Of a stretch of DNA of 64,000 bases, positions 8,866 through 17,693 are shown piece after piece. The stretch is taken from contig NZ_CANMMT010000006.1 of the NCBI RefSeq assembly GCF_947499065.1, positions 62,001 to 126,000 of the forward strand, in the 5' to 3' direction. Made by a program: the position numbers and the translations under genes. Under the pieces are notes generated by a model. The model was not told the origin of the DNA, did not search any database, and saw only the letters and a list, made by a program, of their open reading frames with translations. This stretch comes from an uncultured Tenacibaculum sp. GTDB taxonomy: Bacteria > Bacteroidota > Bacteroidia > Flavobacteriales > Flavobacteriaceae. Positions within the stretch are counted from its first letter, which is position 1. Every line of letters begins with the position of its first letter.

Positions 8866-9789
8866 ATGAATAGATCAACTAAAGATTACATGGTAATTAC
8901 TTTAAAAGGAATTGCTATGGGTGCAGCTGACGTAGTGCCTGGAGTTTCAGGGGGAACCATTGCTTTTATTTCTGGAATTTATGAAGAACTTCTAAGTTCA
9001 ATTAGTAATGTTAATTTAAGTCTCTTTAAAACTTTAAAAAACAAAGGCTTTAAAGAAGCATGGAAACAATTAAATGGTAATTTTTTAGCATCACTTTTTG
9101 TAGGGATTTTTATAAGTATAGTTTCTTTAGCTAAAGTAATTTCTTGGTTATTAGTAAAACACCCTATTTTATTATGGTCGTTTTTCTTTGGATTGGTTTT
9201 AGCTAGTGTAATTTATATTGCAAAGCAAATTACTAAATGGAATGCAGTGTCTATTGTCTTACTTGTTTTAGGAGCAATTTTGGCATATTATATAACGACA
9301 TTAAATCCAATGGTATCCGAAAATTCATCAACATTATTTATGTTTTTTGCAGGAGCAATTGCAATTTGTGCAATGATTTTACCAGGGATTTCAGGGTCGT
9401 TTATTTTAGTTCTTTTAGGAGCCTATAAGCCAGTTTTAGCAGCAATAAATAATAGAGATATAACAACAATAGCTGCTGTAGGTTTAGGAGCAATTATAGG
9501 ATTATTATCTTTTTCTAGAGTGTTAAAGTATTTGTTTGCGAATTATAAAAATTTTACGTTGGCAGCCTTAACAGGTTTTATTATTGGTTCTCTAAACAAA
9601 ATATGGCCATGGAAAAAAGTATTAACTTATCGTACAAATTCTCATGGAGAACAAGTTCCTTTTAATGAGTTGTCAATATCTCCATTTAATTTTGACGGAG
9701 ACCCTCAAATATTATATGCAACTATTCTAGCAGTTGTAGGTTTTTCATTAATTTTATTGTTAGAAAAATTAGCTGTAGAAAAGCAATAA
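8866..9789 (+). CDS. DUF368 / PopT-family membrane protein (first copy)
   Basis: This 307-residue polytopic membrane protein has the family signature near the N-terminus: 'GIAMGAADVVPGVSGGT' at about 15-31. The half-repeat 'MILPGISGSFILVLLGAY' lies in the middle (about 171-188), the inverted duplication typical of DUF368. Family members have been identified as undecaprenyl-phosphate translocases that return the lipid carrier to the cytoplasmic face for reuse. Assigning that role here rests on family membership alone. It begins 12 nt after tamB and is followed 34 nt later by a paralogue, so the genes are probably co-transcribed. Confidence 0.93.
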   Translation: MNRSTKDYMVITLKGIAMGAADVVPGVSGGTIAFISGIYEELLSSISNVNLSLFKTLKNKGFKEAWKQLNGNFLASLFVGIFISIVSLAKVISWLLVKHPILLWSFFFGLVLASVIYIAKQITKWNAVSIVLLVLGAILAYYITTLNPMVSENSSTLFMFFAGAIAICAMILPGISGSFILVLLGAYKPVLAAINNRDITTIAAVGLGAIIGLLSFSRVLKYLFANYKNFTLAALTGFIIGSLNKIWPWKKVLTYRTNSHGEQVPFNELSISPFNFDGDPQILYATILAVVGFSLILLLEKLAVEKQ

Positions 9790-9823
9790 TATTAAGGTAT
9801 ATTAGAACTTATATAAAATAAAG

Positions 9824-10834
9824 ATGTATAACGAACGTACATTATTACAAAAGGTAAACCTTTTTCTAAAAGGGCTAGCTATGGGAGGAGCTAACAAAGT
9901 TCCAGGTGTTTCAGGAGGTATGGTAGCTTTTGTAATGGGATTTTATGAAGAACTTATTTTTACTTTTCAAAGAATAAATGCAAAAGCGTTTAAATTACTT
10001 TTAAATGGACGATTAAAAAGCTTTGCACAATATACTAACTTACAGTTTTTAACATTGGTCATGTTAGGGAGTATGTTTAGTTATTTTAGTGTTTCCCTAA
10101 TACTAGATTATTTTTTAAAACACTATGAACTTTATGTTTGGGCTTGGTTTTTTGGGATGATTATTGGTTCTATATTTTATATATCAAAAGACTTTAATGA
10201 CTGGAGATTAAAGAATGTAATAAGTTTAATTCTTGGAGCTTCAATAGGAATAGCAATTAGTTTTATGACTCCAGCAAAAGAAAATGATAATCTTTGGTTT
10301 GTTTTTGTTTGTGGTATTATAGGAGTTTCAGGAATGACATTGCCTGGTTTATCAGGTTCATTTATTCTAATTTTATTAGGAAATTATGTCCTTCTTTTAG
10401 TAGATAGTGTAAATGCTTTAGGAAGTGTAATAACAAGCATTTTGTCTGGCGATTTTGAAGTATTGGAGGATGAAGTAAAAATTAGGTATTTAAAAGTTAT
10501 TTCAGTATTTACAGCTGGTTCAGCTTTTGGGTTGGTATCTATTTCACATGTTTTAGGCTATGTTTTAAAAAGATGGCACCAAATAGTAACTGCTGTTATT
10601 ATAGGATTCATTACTGGGTCGTTAGGTATAGTATGGCCTTGGAAAAAAACAATTTATAAAGTAGACAATGATGGATCGTTTTTACTGGATAGAAATAGTA
10701 ATAAAATCATAGAAAACTACGAAAGATTTTTACCTGATTTCACAATGCAAGAAACTTGGATTTCAATAGCTTATATTGTATTTGGAATTGCCTTAATTTT
10801 AATTATAGAATTTTATGGAAGGAAAAGAAAATAA
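9824..10834 (+). CDS. DUF368 / PopT-family membrane protein (second copy)
   Basis: This 336-residue paralogue of the preceding gene keeps both signature halves: 'LAMGGANKVPGVSGGM' near the N-terminus and 'MTLPGLSGSFILILLGNY' in the middle. Asp of the first copy's 'AADVVPG' is Asn here ('GANKVPG'). It also has a longer hydrophilic insert after the second signature, around residues 200-225. Its last 20 nt overlap the aroE start, indicating tight translational coupling. Probable role is lipid carrier recycling, by family. Why two copies are kept is not evident from sequence. Confidence 0.92.
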   Translation: MYNERTLLQKVNLFLKGLAMGGANKVPGVSGGMVAFVMGFYEELIFTFQRINAKAFKLLLNGRLKSFAQYTNLQFLTLVMLGSMFSYFSVSLILDYFLKHYELYVWAWFFGMIIGSIFYISKDFNDWRLKNVISLILGASIGIAISFMTPAKENDNLWFVFVCGIIGVSGMTLPGLSGSFILILLGNYVLLLVDSVNALGSVITSILSGDFEVLEDEVKIRYLKVISVFTAGSAFGLVSISHVLGYVLKRWHQIVTAVIIGFITGSLGIVWPWKKTIYKVDNDGSFLLDRNSNKIIENYERFLPDFTMQETWISIAYIVFGIALILIIEFYGRKRK

Positions 10835-11573
10835 AAAACTTTTCGCTTTAGTAGGAAGAAATATATCATATTCATTTTCAAAAGGATATTTTACAAAAAA
10901 GTTTAAAGACTTAAAGTTAGAAGAAAATGAATATGTAAACTTTGATATTCAGTCAATAAAAGAATTACCTCAAAAAATAAAAGAAAACAAAAACAATTTA
11001 AAAGGAATGAATGTTACTATTCCTTATAAATTGGAAGTGTTTAATTATTTAGATAAAATAGATAAGAAAGCTTTAAAGGTAGGGGCAGTTAATACAATAC
11101 GTATTTCAAAAAAGGGAAAACTGAAAGGGTTTAATACCGATGTTTATGGTTTTAAAAAATCATTAAAACCATTGTTAAAAAAGCATCATGAAAAAGCCCT
11201 TATTCTAGGTACAGGAGGAGCATCTAAAGCAGTAGCTTATGTATTGGAAGAATTAGGAGTCAAATATAAATTTGTATCGAGAAGTCCTGAAGGAAAAAAA
11301 GAAATGTCTTATAATGAGTTGTCAAGGGAAATAATAGAAGCTTGTCAAATTATTGTTAACTGTACACCTTTGGGAACTTATCCAAATATAGACGATTGTC
11401 CAAATATTCCTTATGAAAGTATTACTTCAAAACATTTATTATACGATTTAATATACAATCCATCAGAAACAACCTTTTTGAAAAAAGGAAAAGAAAAAGG
11501 AGCTGTTGTAAAAAACGGATTAGAGATGTTAGAGCAACAAGCTGAAAAAGCTTGGAGAATATGGAATAAGTAA
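10815..11573 (+). CDS. aroE: Shikimate dehydrogenase AroE
   Basis: This 252-residue enzyme performs NADPH-dependent reduction of 3-dehydroshikimate to shikimate in aromatic amino acid synthesis. Substrate-binding motifs are present: 'ISYSFSKGYF' (residues 17-26), 'NVTIPYK' with catalytic K72, and D109 in 'GFNTDVYGF'. The dinucleotide-binding loop is 'GTGGASKAV'. The C-terminal 'NGLEMLEQQAEKAW' is standard. The start ATG lies inside the preceding DUF368 gene, a 20-nt overlap in another frame. The protein is shorter than the ~270-residue E. coli enzyme but typical for flavobacteria. Confidence 0.96.
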   Translation: MEGKENKKLFALVGRNISYSFSKGYFTKKFKDLKLEENEYVNFDIQSIKELPQKIKENKNNLKGMNVTIPYKLEVFNYLDKIDKKALKVGAVNTIRISKKGKLKGFNTDVYGFKKSLKPLLKKHHEKALILGTGGASKAVAYVLEELGVKYKFVSRSPEGKKEMSYNELSREIIEACQIIVNCTPLGTYPNIDDCPNIPYESITSKHLLYDLIYNPSETTFLKKGKEKGAVVKNGLEMLEQQAEKAWRIWNK

Positions 11574-11598
11574 AACTTTGAATTAGTTGAAAATAAAG

Positions 11599-11628
11599 TT
11601 TGCTATTTTATAAGAAAGCGTATCTTTA
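11599..11628 (+). promoter_or_regulatory. Promoter of the DUF349 gene
   Basis: TTTG (11599-11602), an 18-nt spacer and TATCTTTA (11621-11628) form a Bacteroidota-type promoter with A instead of G at the last position. Expected transcription start is near 11633, upstream of the ATG at 11663. Confidence 0.5.
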
Positions 11629-11662
11629 TAATCTAAATAAAAGGAACTTAAACATTGTAGAT

Positions 11663-13507
11663 ATGTTAGAAAATAACGAAGAGAAAATAGAGCAGCCAAT
11701 TGTTGAAGATAGTGCTAAGGTAAATAAAGAGACTGAAAGTGCGGTAAGTGAGGTAGAAAATGAAGTTGCGAATGAGGCTGAAAAAGCTGATGAAAAACAC
11801 GAAATACCAATGCCAGACTATGCTTCTATGGAGCTAGAGAAATTGGTAGAAGAGTTAACTAAATTATTAAAAACTTACCAAGTTCAACAATTAAAGTCAA
11901 ATGTAGACGCATTAAAGAACGCCTTTAATACAAAGTTTGGAGCATTATTAGCACAGAAGAAAGAGGCTTTTTTAGCTGAAGGAGGTAACTCGATAGATTT
12001 TCAATTTTCTAGTCCAGTAAAAACAGAATACAATAAATTGTTAGGAGAATATAAGTCAAAAAGAGACGCTTATTATTCTCAACTTGAAAAACAATTAAAA
12101 GAAAATTTAGAAAAAAGAAATGTTTTAATTGAAGAATTAAAAGCATTAATTGTAAATGCTGATCCTAAAACCATGTATAATGATTTTCAAGGAATTCAAA
12201 ATAGATGGAAAGCAATAGGGGCAGTATCGAAAACGAAATACAACGATACATGGAAAACATATCATCATCATGTAGAGCGTTTTTACGATTTATTACACTT
12301 AAATAAAGACTTTAGAGAACTTGATTTTAAGCACAATTTAGAAGAAAAGTTAAAGTTAATTACAAGAGCAGAAGCTTTAAACGAAGTAGCTGATGTAAAT
12401 GTAGCATTCAAAGAGTTACAAGAGTTACACCGTTTATGGAAAGAAGAAATAGGTCCAGTAGGAAAGGAGCATAGAGAAGAAGTTTGGACTAAATTTAGCG
12501 AAGCAACTAAAAAGATACATGACAAGCGTCACCAGTATTTTAAAGAATTAAAATCGAAGTATCAAGAAATGATTGATGCGAAATTAGAAGTTATTGCTGA
12601 AATTAATGCATATGATACATCTAATAACAAATCTCATAATGATTGGCAAAAAAGTATTGTTGAGATAGAAGCTTTACGAAAAAAATACTTTGATATAGGT
12701 AAATTACCTTATAATAAAAGTGAGGCTGTATGGCAAGAGTTTAAAGCTGCTACCAAGAAATTTAATAGTGCAAAGAATATATTCTACAAAGGAGAAAAGA
12801 GTGCTCAAAATGAGAACTTAAAAAGGAAAATGGAACTTGTAGAGTTAGCTGAGAGTATTAAAGATAGTGAAGATTGGAATGAAACGACTAATACAATGAA
12901 GCGTATTCAGGCTGATTGGAAAAAGATTGGTCATGTTCCAAGAAAATTCTCTGACGATATATGGAAGCGTTTTAAAAATGCTTGTAATTATTACTTTGAT
13001 AGATTACATGCTCAGAAAAATGAACAGAATAAAGAACAATTAGCTATTGTTGAAGCTAAAAAGGAGTATATAGAGCAAATTAAAGCTTCTGAAAGCTTAA
13101 CATTAGAAGGAGTTCAAGAAAGTATTGCAAAATGGAGAGAATTAGGTTCTTTGCCAAGAAATGCACGCCATTTAGATGAAAAATTCAATAAAGCTATTGA
13201 TGCTCATTTAGGAAATCTAAATATGAGTAGAAGCGATATTGAAATGATGAAATTTAAAAATACTGTTGATACTTATTTAGCTCAAGAAGACTATAGAAAG
13301 TTAGATGGTGAGCAATATTTTATTCGTAAGAAAATTGATGAAACAGTTCGAGATATGCAGCAGTTAGAAAATAACTTAAGCTTTATTTCGAATGCAACAG
13401 AAGATAATCCTTTAGTACAAAATGTAAGAAAAGGAATTCAGAAGTTTAAAGATCAATTAGATGCTTGGCAAGCAAAATTAGATTACTTAAAAAAATTAGA
13501 TTACTAA
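11663..13507 (+). CDS. DUF349 domain-containing coiled-coil protein
   Basis: I place the start at ATG 11663 (614 residues, 'MLENNEEKIEQP'). A TTG 63 nt upstream is in frame but lies before the predicted transcription start. After an acidic, low-complexity N-terminus (1-80), the protein carries about five DUF349 repeats, each a helical unit of ~70 residues with a conserved W spaced as in 'IQNRWKAIG', 'LHRLWKEE', 'IQADWKKIG' and 'SIAKWRELG'. The biochemical role is unknown. It is soluble, highly charged and nearly universal in Bacteroidota at this position near aroE. A strong terminator follows at 13537. Confidence 0.92.
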   Translation: MLENNEEKIEQPIVEDSAKVNKETESAVSEVENEVANEAEKADEKHEIPMPDYASMELEKLVEELTKLLKTYQVQQLKSNVDALKNAFNTKFGALLAQKKEAFLAEGGNSIDFQFSSPVKTEYNKLLGEYKSKRDAYYSQLEKQLKENLEKRNVLIEELKALIVNADPKTMYNDFQGIQNRWKAIGAVSKTKYNDTWKTYHHHVERFYDLLHLNKDFRELDFKHNLEEKLKLITRAEALNEVADVNVAFKELQELHRLWKEEIGPVGKEHREEVWTKFSEATKKIHDKRHQYFKELKSKYQEMIDAKLEVIAEINAYDTSNNKSHNDWQKSIVEIEALRKKYFDIGKLPYNKSEAVWQEFKAATKKFNSAKNIFYKGEKSAQNENLKRKMELVELAESIKDSEDWNETTNTMKRIQADWKKIGHVPRKFSDDIWKRFKNACNYYFDRLHAQKNEQNKEQLAIVEAKKEYIEQIKASESLTLEGVQESIAKWRELGSLPRNARHLDEKFNKAIDAHLGNLNMSRSDIEMMKFKNTVDTYLAQEDYRKLDGEQYFIRKKIDETVRDMQQLENNLSFISNATEDNPLVQNVRKGIQKFKDQLDAWQAKLDYLKKLDY

Positions 13508-13536
13508 TTTTAATTTTTAAAGAATAAATTAAAATA

Positions 13537-13566
13537 AAACTCGAATCATACGATTCGAGTTTTTTG
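13537..13566 (+). terminator. Rho-independent terminator after the DUF349 gene
   Basis: Stem AAACTCGAATC / GATTCGAGTTT with loop ATAC is followed by a T-run. It lies 30 nt past the plus-strand stop. Confidence 0.85.
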
Positions 13567-13599
13567 TGTTTATACTTATGAATGTTTTTATAAAAAATA

Positions 13600-13625
13600 A
13601 AAAGCTCTCGATATCGAGAGCTTTT
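13600..13625 (-). terminator. Terminator for the minus-strand coiled-coil gene
   Basis: A perfect 26-bp palindrome centred on GATATC (AAAAGCTCTCGAT / ATCGAGAGCTTTT). Read on the minus strand it is followed by TTATTTTTTATAAA. It sits 24 nt past the stop of the gene at 13650, back to back with the plus-strand terminator at 13537. Confidence 0.8.
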
Positions 13626-13649
13626 AAAATATGTTTTAAAAGATAAAAA

Positions 13650-14420
13650 TTAAGCAAATAAGCTGTCAATTTTTTCTTTTTCTTCTTGAGCTAAGGCAGC
13701 ATCAACTAAAATACGTCCACTGTGCTCATCAATTGTAATTTTCTTACGATTAGCAATCTCTAACTGTACTTGTGGTGGAATTGTAAAGAAAGAACCTCCA
13801 GCAGCACCACGCTCAATAGCAACAACAGCTAATCCGTTTCTTACTTTGTTTCTAATTCTTTTATAAGCAGTTAATAAGTGAGCATCGATAGACTGAGAAT
13901 ACTCTTCAGACTTTTCTTTTAATAATTGCTCTTCTTTTTCTGTTTCTTTTAAGATGGCATCAAGCTCCCCCTTCTTATGAGATAAGTGGTTGTCTTGTAG
14001 CTTTAATTTATCTTTAGTACCAGAAATAACTTCGTTCTTTTGAGCTATTTTTGCTTTGTATTCTTTAATTCTTTTTTCAGATAATTGAATTTCTAATTCT
14101 TGATATTCAATTTCTTTTGATAAAGAATCGAACTCACGATTGTTACGAACATTTTTTTGTTGCTCTTCGTATTTAGAAATTAATGATTTAGATTCATCAA
14201 TAGCTAATTTTTTGTTGCTAATTTCAGTTTCTAAATTTTTAACATCTTCAGCTAAATTAGTAAGTCTAGTATTCAATCCGGCAACTTCATCTTCTAAATC
14301 TTCAACTTCTAAAGGTAATTCACCACGAACGTTTCTGATTTCGTCAATTCTAGAATCGATTAACTGTAAATCGTATAAGGCTCTTAACTTTTCTTCTACC
14401 GTTACTTCTTTTTTTGCCAT
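13650..14420 (-). CDS. CdsZ/C4-type zinc-ribbon family coiled-coil protein, zinc cysteines absent
   Basis: This 256-residue protein is a long antiparallel coiled coil (residues 5-185) followed by a small globular end. The family normally ends in a four-cysteine zinc ribbon. Here the matching segments read 'RGAAGGSFFTIPPQ' and 'DEHSGRILVD', so every zinc-ligand position is Ala, Ser or another non-Cys residue, and the whole protein has no cysteine. The fold is probably kept without metal. Function is not established; related proteins have been linked to ribosome or nucleic-acid interactions. Its start lies 3 nt after the stop of the Nif3-like gene, so the two form an operon. Confidence 0.88.
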   Translation of the reverse strand: MAKKEVTVEEKLRALYDLQLIDSRIDEIRNVRGELPLEVEDLEDEVAGLNTRLTNLAEDVKNLETEISNKKLAIDESKSLISKYEEQQKNVRNNREFDSLSKEIEYQELEIQLSEKRIKEYKAKIAQKNEVISGTKDKLKLQDNHLSHKKGELDAILKETEKEEQLLKEKSEEYSQSIDAHLLTAYKRIRNKVRNGLAVVAIERGAAGGSFFTIPPQVQLEIANRKKITIDEHSGRILVDAALAQEEKEKIDSLFA

Positions 14421-14423
14421 CTG

Positions 14424-15518
14424 TTATATATAGTGTATTGGATTTGTACTTTTTTCACTTAAAATAATTGCAAAAGTACTAAATTTTTTGCTAAGATAAT
14501 CAATCAAAAGGTTTTTTGTAAACTGCTCACTTTCATAATGTCCAACATCGGCAAGTAATATTTTATTTTCCGCTTTAAAAAACTCATGATATTTAAAATC
14601 AGCACTAATATAAGCATCTGCTTTTGCTTTAATCGCATTTTTTATAGCAAAGCTACCAGAACCTCCTAAAACAGCTACTTTTTTAATAGACTTATTCAAC
14701 ATAGATGAATGTCTAACACATCCTGTTTTAAACGTGTCTTTAACAAAAAGTAAAAAATCTTTTTCATTCATTTCGGTTGGTAAATCACCAACCATTCCCA
14801 TACCAATATTTTGATTTACATTATTTAAAGTGATTACTTCGTGTGCAACTTCTTCATAAGGATGAGATTTAAAAAGAGCTTGTATAATTTGAGATTCTAA
14901 AAAGCTATTAAAAGTTACAGAGATACAAGTTTCTTCTTCAAAAATTTCTTCTCCTCTTTGCCCTACAGTTGGATTTGAGTTTTCATTACCTCTATAACTT
15001 CCTTTTCCTTGAAAGTTAAATGAATATTTATCATAATTACCAATATTTCCTGCTCCTGCTTTGAATAATTCTTCTCTTACTTGATCAGCATTACTAAGAG
15101 GAACATAGGTAGTCAACTTTTTAATTAATCCTTTTTTAGGAATTAAAGTTTTACAATTTTCTAAACCTAAAACTTCACACATTTTAGCAGAAACTCCGTT
15201 GTTTACATTATCTAAAGCAGTGTGAGTAGCATATATAGCAATATTATTTTGAATGGCTTTTAAAACTACTCTTTCTACATAATTATTGCCGTTAATTTTT
15301 TTCAATCCGCTAAAAACAATTGGATGAAAACTTACAATTAAATTGCAATTTTTAGCAATTGCTTCATCTACAGTTTCTTCTAAAGTATCTAAAGTAACTA
15401 ATAGACCTGTAACTTCAGTGGAATAGTCACCTATTAATAAACCTACATTATCAAAATCCTCGGCATAAGCCAAAGGAGCTAATTCTTCAATGTAGTTTGT
15501 AATGTCTTTTATTTGCAT
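14424..15518 (-). CDS. Nif3-like dinuclear metal centre hexameric protein
   Basis: This 364-residue member of the Nif3/YbgI (DUF34) family has the two characteristic halves separated by a PII-like insert of ~110 residues (about 130-240). Metal-binding motifs include 'SFHPIVF' and 'ATHTALDNVNNG' in the first half, and 'GDLPTE' and 'DVGHYESEQF' in the second. The family forms a toroidal hexamer with a di-metal site. Proposed links to GTP cyclohydrolase I-like chemistry or metal handling remain unproven. It is the first gene of an operon with the cysteine-less coiled-coil protein and is divergent from lpxK over 50 bp. Confidence 0.93.
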   Translation of the reverse strand: MQIKDITNYIEELAPLAYAEDFDNVGLLIGDYSTEVTGLLVTLDTLEETVDEAIAKNCNLIVSFHPIVFSGLKKINGNNYVERVVLKAIQNNIAIYATHTALDNVNNGVSAKMCEVLGLENCKTLIPKKGLIKKLTTYVPLSNADQVREELFKAGAGNIGNYDKYSFNFQGKGSYRGNENSNPTVGQRGEEIFEEETCISVTFNSFLESQIIQALFKSHPYEEVAHEVITLNNVNQNIGMGMVGDLPTEMNEKDFLLFVKDTFKTGCVRHSSMLNKSIKKVAVLGGSGSFAIKNAIKAKADAYISADFKYHEFFKAENKILLADVGHYESEQFTKNLLIDYLSKKFSTFAIILSEKSTNPIHYI

Positions 15519-15531
15519 AATATAAAATATC

Positions 15532-15563
15532 TTGAATCAAAGTTAAGATTTTTATTACTTTTG
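15532..15563 (+). promoter_or_regulatory. lpxK promoter with almost no 5' leader
   Basis: TTG (15532-15534), a 21-nt spacer and TACTTTTG (15556-15563), a full TAnnTTTG match. Only 5 nt separate the box from the lpxK ATG at 15569, so the transcript should start at or within a few bases of the start codon. Confidence 0.6.
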
Positions 15564-15568
15564 ATACA

Positions 15569-16603
15569 ATGAAGTTACTTCGATTTTTATTATTTCCGTT
15601 TGCAATTTTATACGATATAATTACCTCAATACGTAATTGGTTTTTTGATATTGGAATTTTAAAATCTACCTCATTTAACATACCTGTTATAGCAGTAGGG
15701 AACTTAAGTGTTGGAGGAACTGGGAAATCTCCTCAGATTGAATATTTAATAAGGTTGTTAAAAAACGATTTTAAGATAGCTACTTTAAGTAGAGGTTATA
15801 AAAGAAAAACTAAAGGCTTTCAAATTTTAAAAACTAATCATACAGCAGTTGATGTTGGTGATGAACCATTACAGTTTTTTAAAAAGTTTGGAAAAGAAAT
15901 TATTGTAGCTGTAGACGCAGATAGAACCAACGGAATTCAACAATTACTAAAAAAAGATACTCCGCCAGAAATAGTTTTACTGGATGATGCTTACCAACAT
16001 AGAAAAGTAAAGGCAAGTACTTATGTGTTATTAACCAAGTATAGTGATTTATTTGTTGATGACTTTATATTGCCAACAGGAAATTTGAGAGAAAGTAGGA
16101 GAGGTAGTAAAAGAGCACAAGCAATTGTAGTAACAAAATGTCCTGAAAATTTGTCAAAAGAAGAACAAAATAAAATTAAACAAAGAATTAAGTTAAGAGA
16201 GAATCAACAACTGTTTTTTACAAGTATTTCTTATGATGAAGAATTAAAAGGGAAAGGAATAGAACTTACAATTTCTGATTTAAAAAGTAAAGAAGTTTTG
16301 TTAGTAACTGGGATAGCAAATCCTGCTTCTTTATTAAGTTATCTTTCAGCAGAAGGAATAAAATATAAACATTTGAAATATCCAGATCATTATGAATTTA
16401 CAGAGAATGATATTTTAAAAATAGAAAAAGAGTTTAAAGGAGCAAACTCTAATGATAAAATTCTTTTAACTACAGAAAAGGATTATATGCGATTAGAAAA
16501 TAAGCTAGAAGACGTATCTTATATTTCAATAAAAAGTGAATTTATACCAAGAAATGAAGAGTTTAATGAGTTTATTCTTAATGAAATAAAAACGAAGCTT
16601 TAA
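15569..16603 (+). CDS. lpxK: Tetraacyldisaccharide 4'-kinase LpxK
   Basis: This 344-residue inner-membrane-associated kinase phosphorylates the 4' position of the lipid A disaccharide. The N-terminal hydrophobic helix (4-30) serves as the membrane anchor. A P-loop 'GNLSVGGTGKSP' spans 44-55. 'LLDDAYQHRKV' contains the catalytic and Mg-binding Asp/His region. The ATG sits directly behind a strong -7 box, leaving almost no untranslated leader. Its last codons form the left arm of the hairpin that also terminates the opposing mannose-1-phosphate guanylyltransferase gene. Outer-membrane biogenesis context fits tamB and the DUF368 genes nearby. Confidence 0.96.
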   Translation: MKLLRFLLFPFAILYDIITSIRNWFFDIGILKSTSFNIPVIAVGNLSVGGTGKSPQIEYLIRLLKNDFKIATLSRGYKRKTKGFQILKTNHTAVDVGDEPLQFFKKFGKEIIVAVDADRTNGIQQLLKKDTPPEIVLLDDAYQHRKVKASTYVLLTKYSDLFVDDFILPTGNLRESRRGSKRAQAIVVTKCPENLSKEEQNKIKQRIKLRENQQLFFTSISYDEELKGKGIELTISDLKSKEVLLVTGIANPASLLSYLSAEGIKYKHLKYPDHYEFTENDILKIEKEFKGANSNDKILLTTEKDYMRLENKLEDVSYISIKSEFIPRNEEFNEFILNEIKTKL

Positions 16604-16619
16604 TAGCTTCGTTTTTATT
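16590..16619. terminator. Bidirectional terminator overlapping the lpxK stop
   Basis: Stem AAACGAAGCT / AGCTTCGTTT with loop TTAAT, then a T-run. The lpxK stop codon (16601-16603) lies in the loop, so the left arm is coding. It also lies 10-20 nt past the minus-strand gene ending at 16624. Confidence 0.8.
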
Positions 16620-16623
16620 TTGC

Positions 16624-17685
16624 TTAAAGTTTGCTTTTAACTTCTGCGCTAATTTGTTTAATATCTTGTTCGTCTTTTCGGGGGCAAATTAAAATAACAT
16701 CATCTTTTTCTACTATGATAAAATCGTTTAGTCCTTGAATAACCACTTTTTTACCATTTTGAGTTCTAACCATATTTCCATTAGCATCTCTAAAAATAGT
16801 TTTTGAGCCTACAATAGCATTTTGTTGTGAGTCTTTTCCTAGTTTGTTATAAAGAGATCCCCAAGTACCTAAATCATTCCATCCAAAATCAACAGGTAAT
16901 ACATGAACGTTTTTAGCTCTTTCCATTACACCAAAATCAATTGAAATGTTTTCACATTTCTCATAATTACTTTTAATGAAATCATCTTCAAAATCTGTGT
17001 TATATACATTGTTACCGTCATCTAAAGTAGTAACCATGTTAGGAAGGTGTTCTTTAAAAGCATTTAAAATACTTTTTGCAGACCAAACAAAAATTCCAGC
17101 GTTCCATAGATAATCACCACTAGCTAAAAATTCCTTAGCTTTTTCTAAATTTGGTTTCTCAGTAAAGTTTTTTACTTTTTTTATAGTGTTAGAACTCTCT
17201 TCAAAATTAATGTATCCATAACCAGTATTTGGAGAATCTGGTTGAATACCTAAAGTCATTAAAATGTCACTTTTTGCAGAAGCTTCAAATGATGTTTCAA
17301 TATTATTTAAAAACTCAGTTTCGTTTTCAATCCAGTGATCAGAAGGAGCAACCAACATAAGAGCATCTGGATTTTGATTGTAAATTTTTAAAGCAGCATA
17401 TAAAATACAAGGAGCTGTATTTCGCATTGCAGGTTCTAACAATAATTGTTTTTTAGAAGTTTTAGGAAGTTGTTCAAGTACTAAAGCTTCGTAACGTTCA
17501 TTGGTTGCAATTAATATATTTTCTGAAGGGATTAATTGATTTATTCTATTGTAAGTACGTTGAATTAAAGATTCACCAGTACCTAACATATCATGAAATT
17601 GTTTAGGATACTCTTGTGTGCTTACTGGCCAAAATCGTGAGCCAATACCGCCAGCCATGACTACTGCGTAATAATTGTTATTCAT
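16624..17685 (-). CDS. manC: Mannose-1-phosphate guanylyltransferase
   Basis: This 353-residue enzyme makes GDP-mannose from mannose-1-phosphate and GTP. The nucleotidyltransferase signature 'GGIGSRFWPVSTQEYPKQF' lies at 12-30, with 'APSDHWI' and 'FTEKP' further on. It is a single-domain enzyme without the C-terminal phosphomannose isomerase domain found in bifunctional ManC/AlgA proteins, as is usual in Bacteroidota. GDP-mannose feeds O-antigen, exopolysaccharide and glycoprotein synthesis. It is the last gene of a three-gene minus-strand operon (SDR, SprT-like, this gene) with an 8-nt gap to the SprT-like gene. Confidence 0.95.
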   Translation of the reverse strand: MNNNYYAVVMAGGIGSRFWPVSTQEYPKQFHDMLGTGESLIQRTYNRINQLIPSENILIATNERYEALVLEQLPKTSKKQLLLEPAMRNTAPCILYAALKIYNQNPDALMLVAPSDHWIENETEFLNNIETSFEASAKSDILMTLGIQPDSPNTGYGYINFEESSNTIKKVKNFTEKPNLEKAKEFLASGDYLWNAGIFVWSAKSILNAFKEHLPNMVTTLDDGNNVYNTDFEDDFIKSNYEKCENISIDFGVMERAKNVHVLPVDFGWNDLGTWGSLYNKLGKDSQQNAIVGSKTIFRDANGNMVRTQNGKKVVIQGLNDFIIVEKDDVILICPRKDEQDIKQISAEVKSKL

Positions 17686-17693
17686 GTTTAAAG

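Noticed and set aside
11600..11662. Longer N-terminus of the DUF349 protein from TTG 11600
   Set aside because: It overlaps the promoter (TTTG 11599, -7 box 11621) and adds an atypical sequence. ATG 11663 is better.
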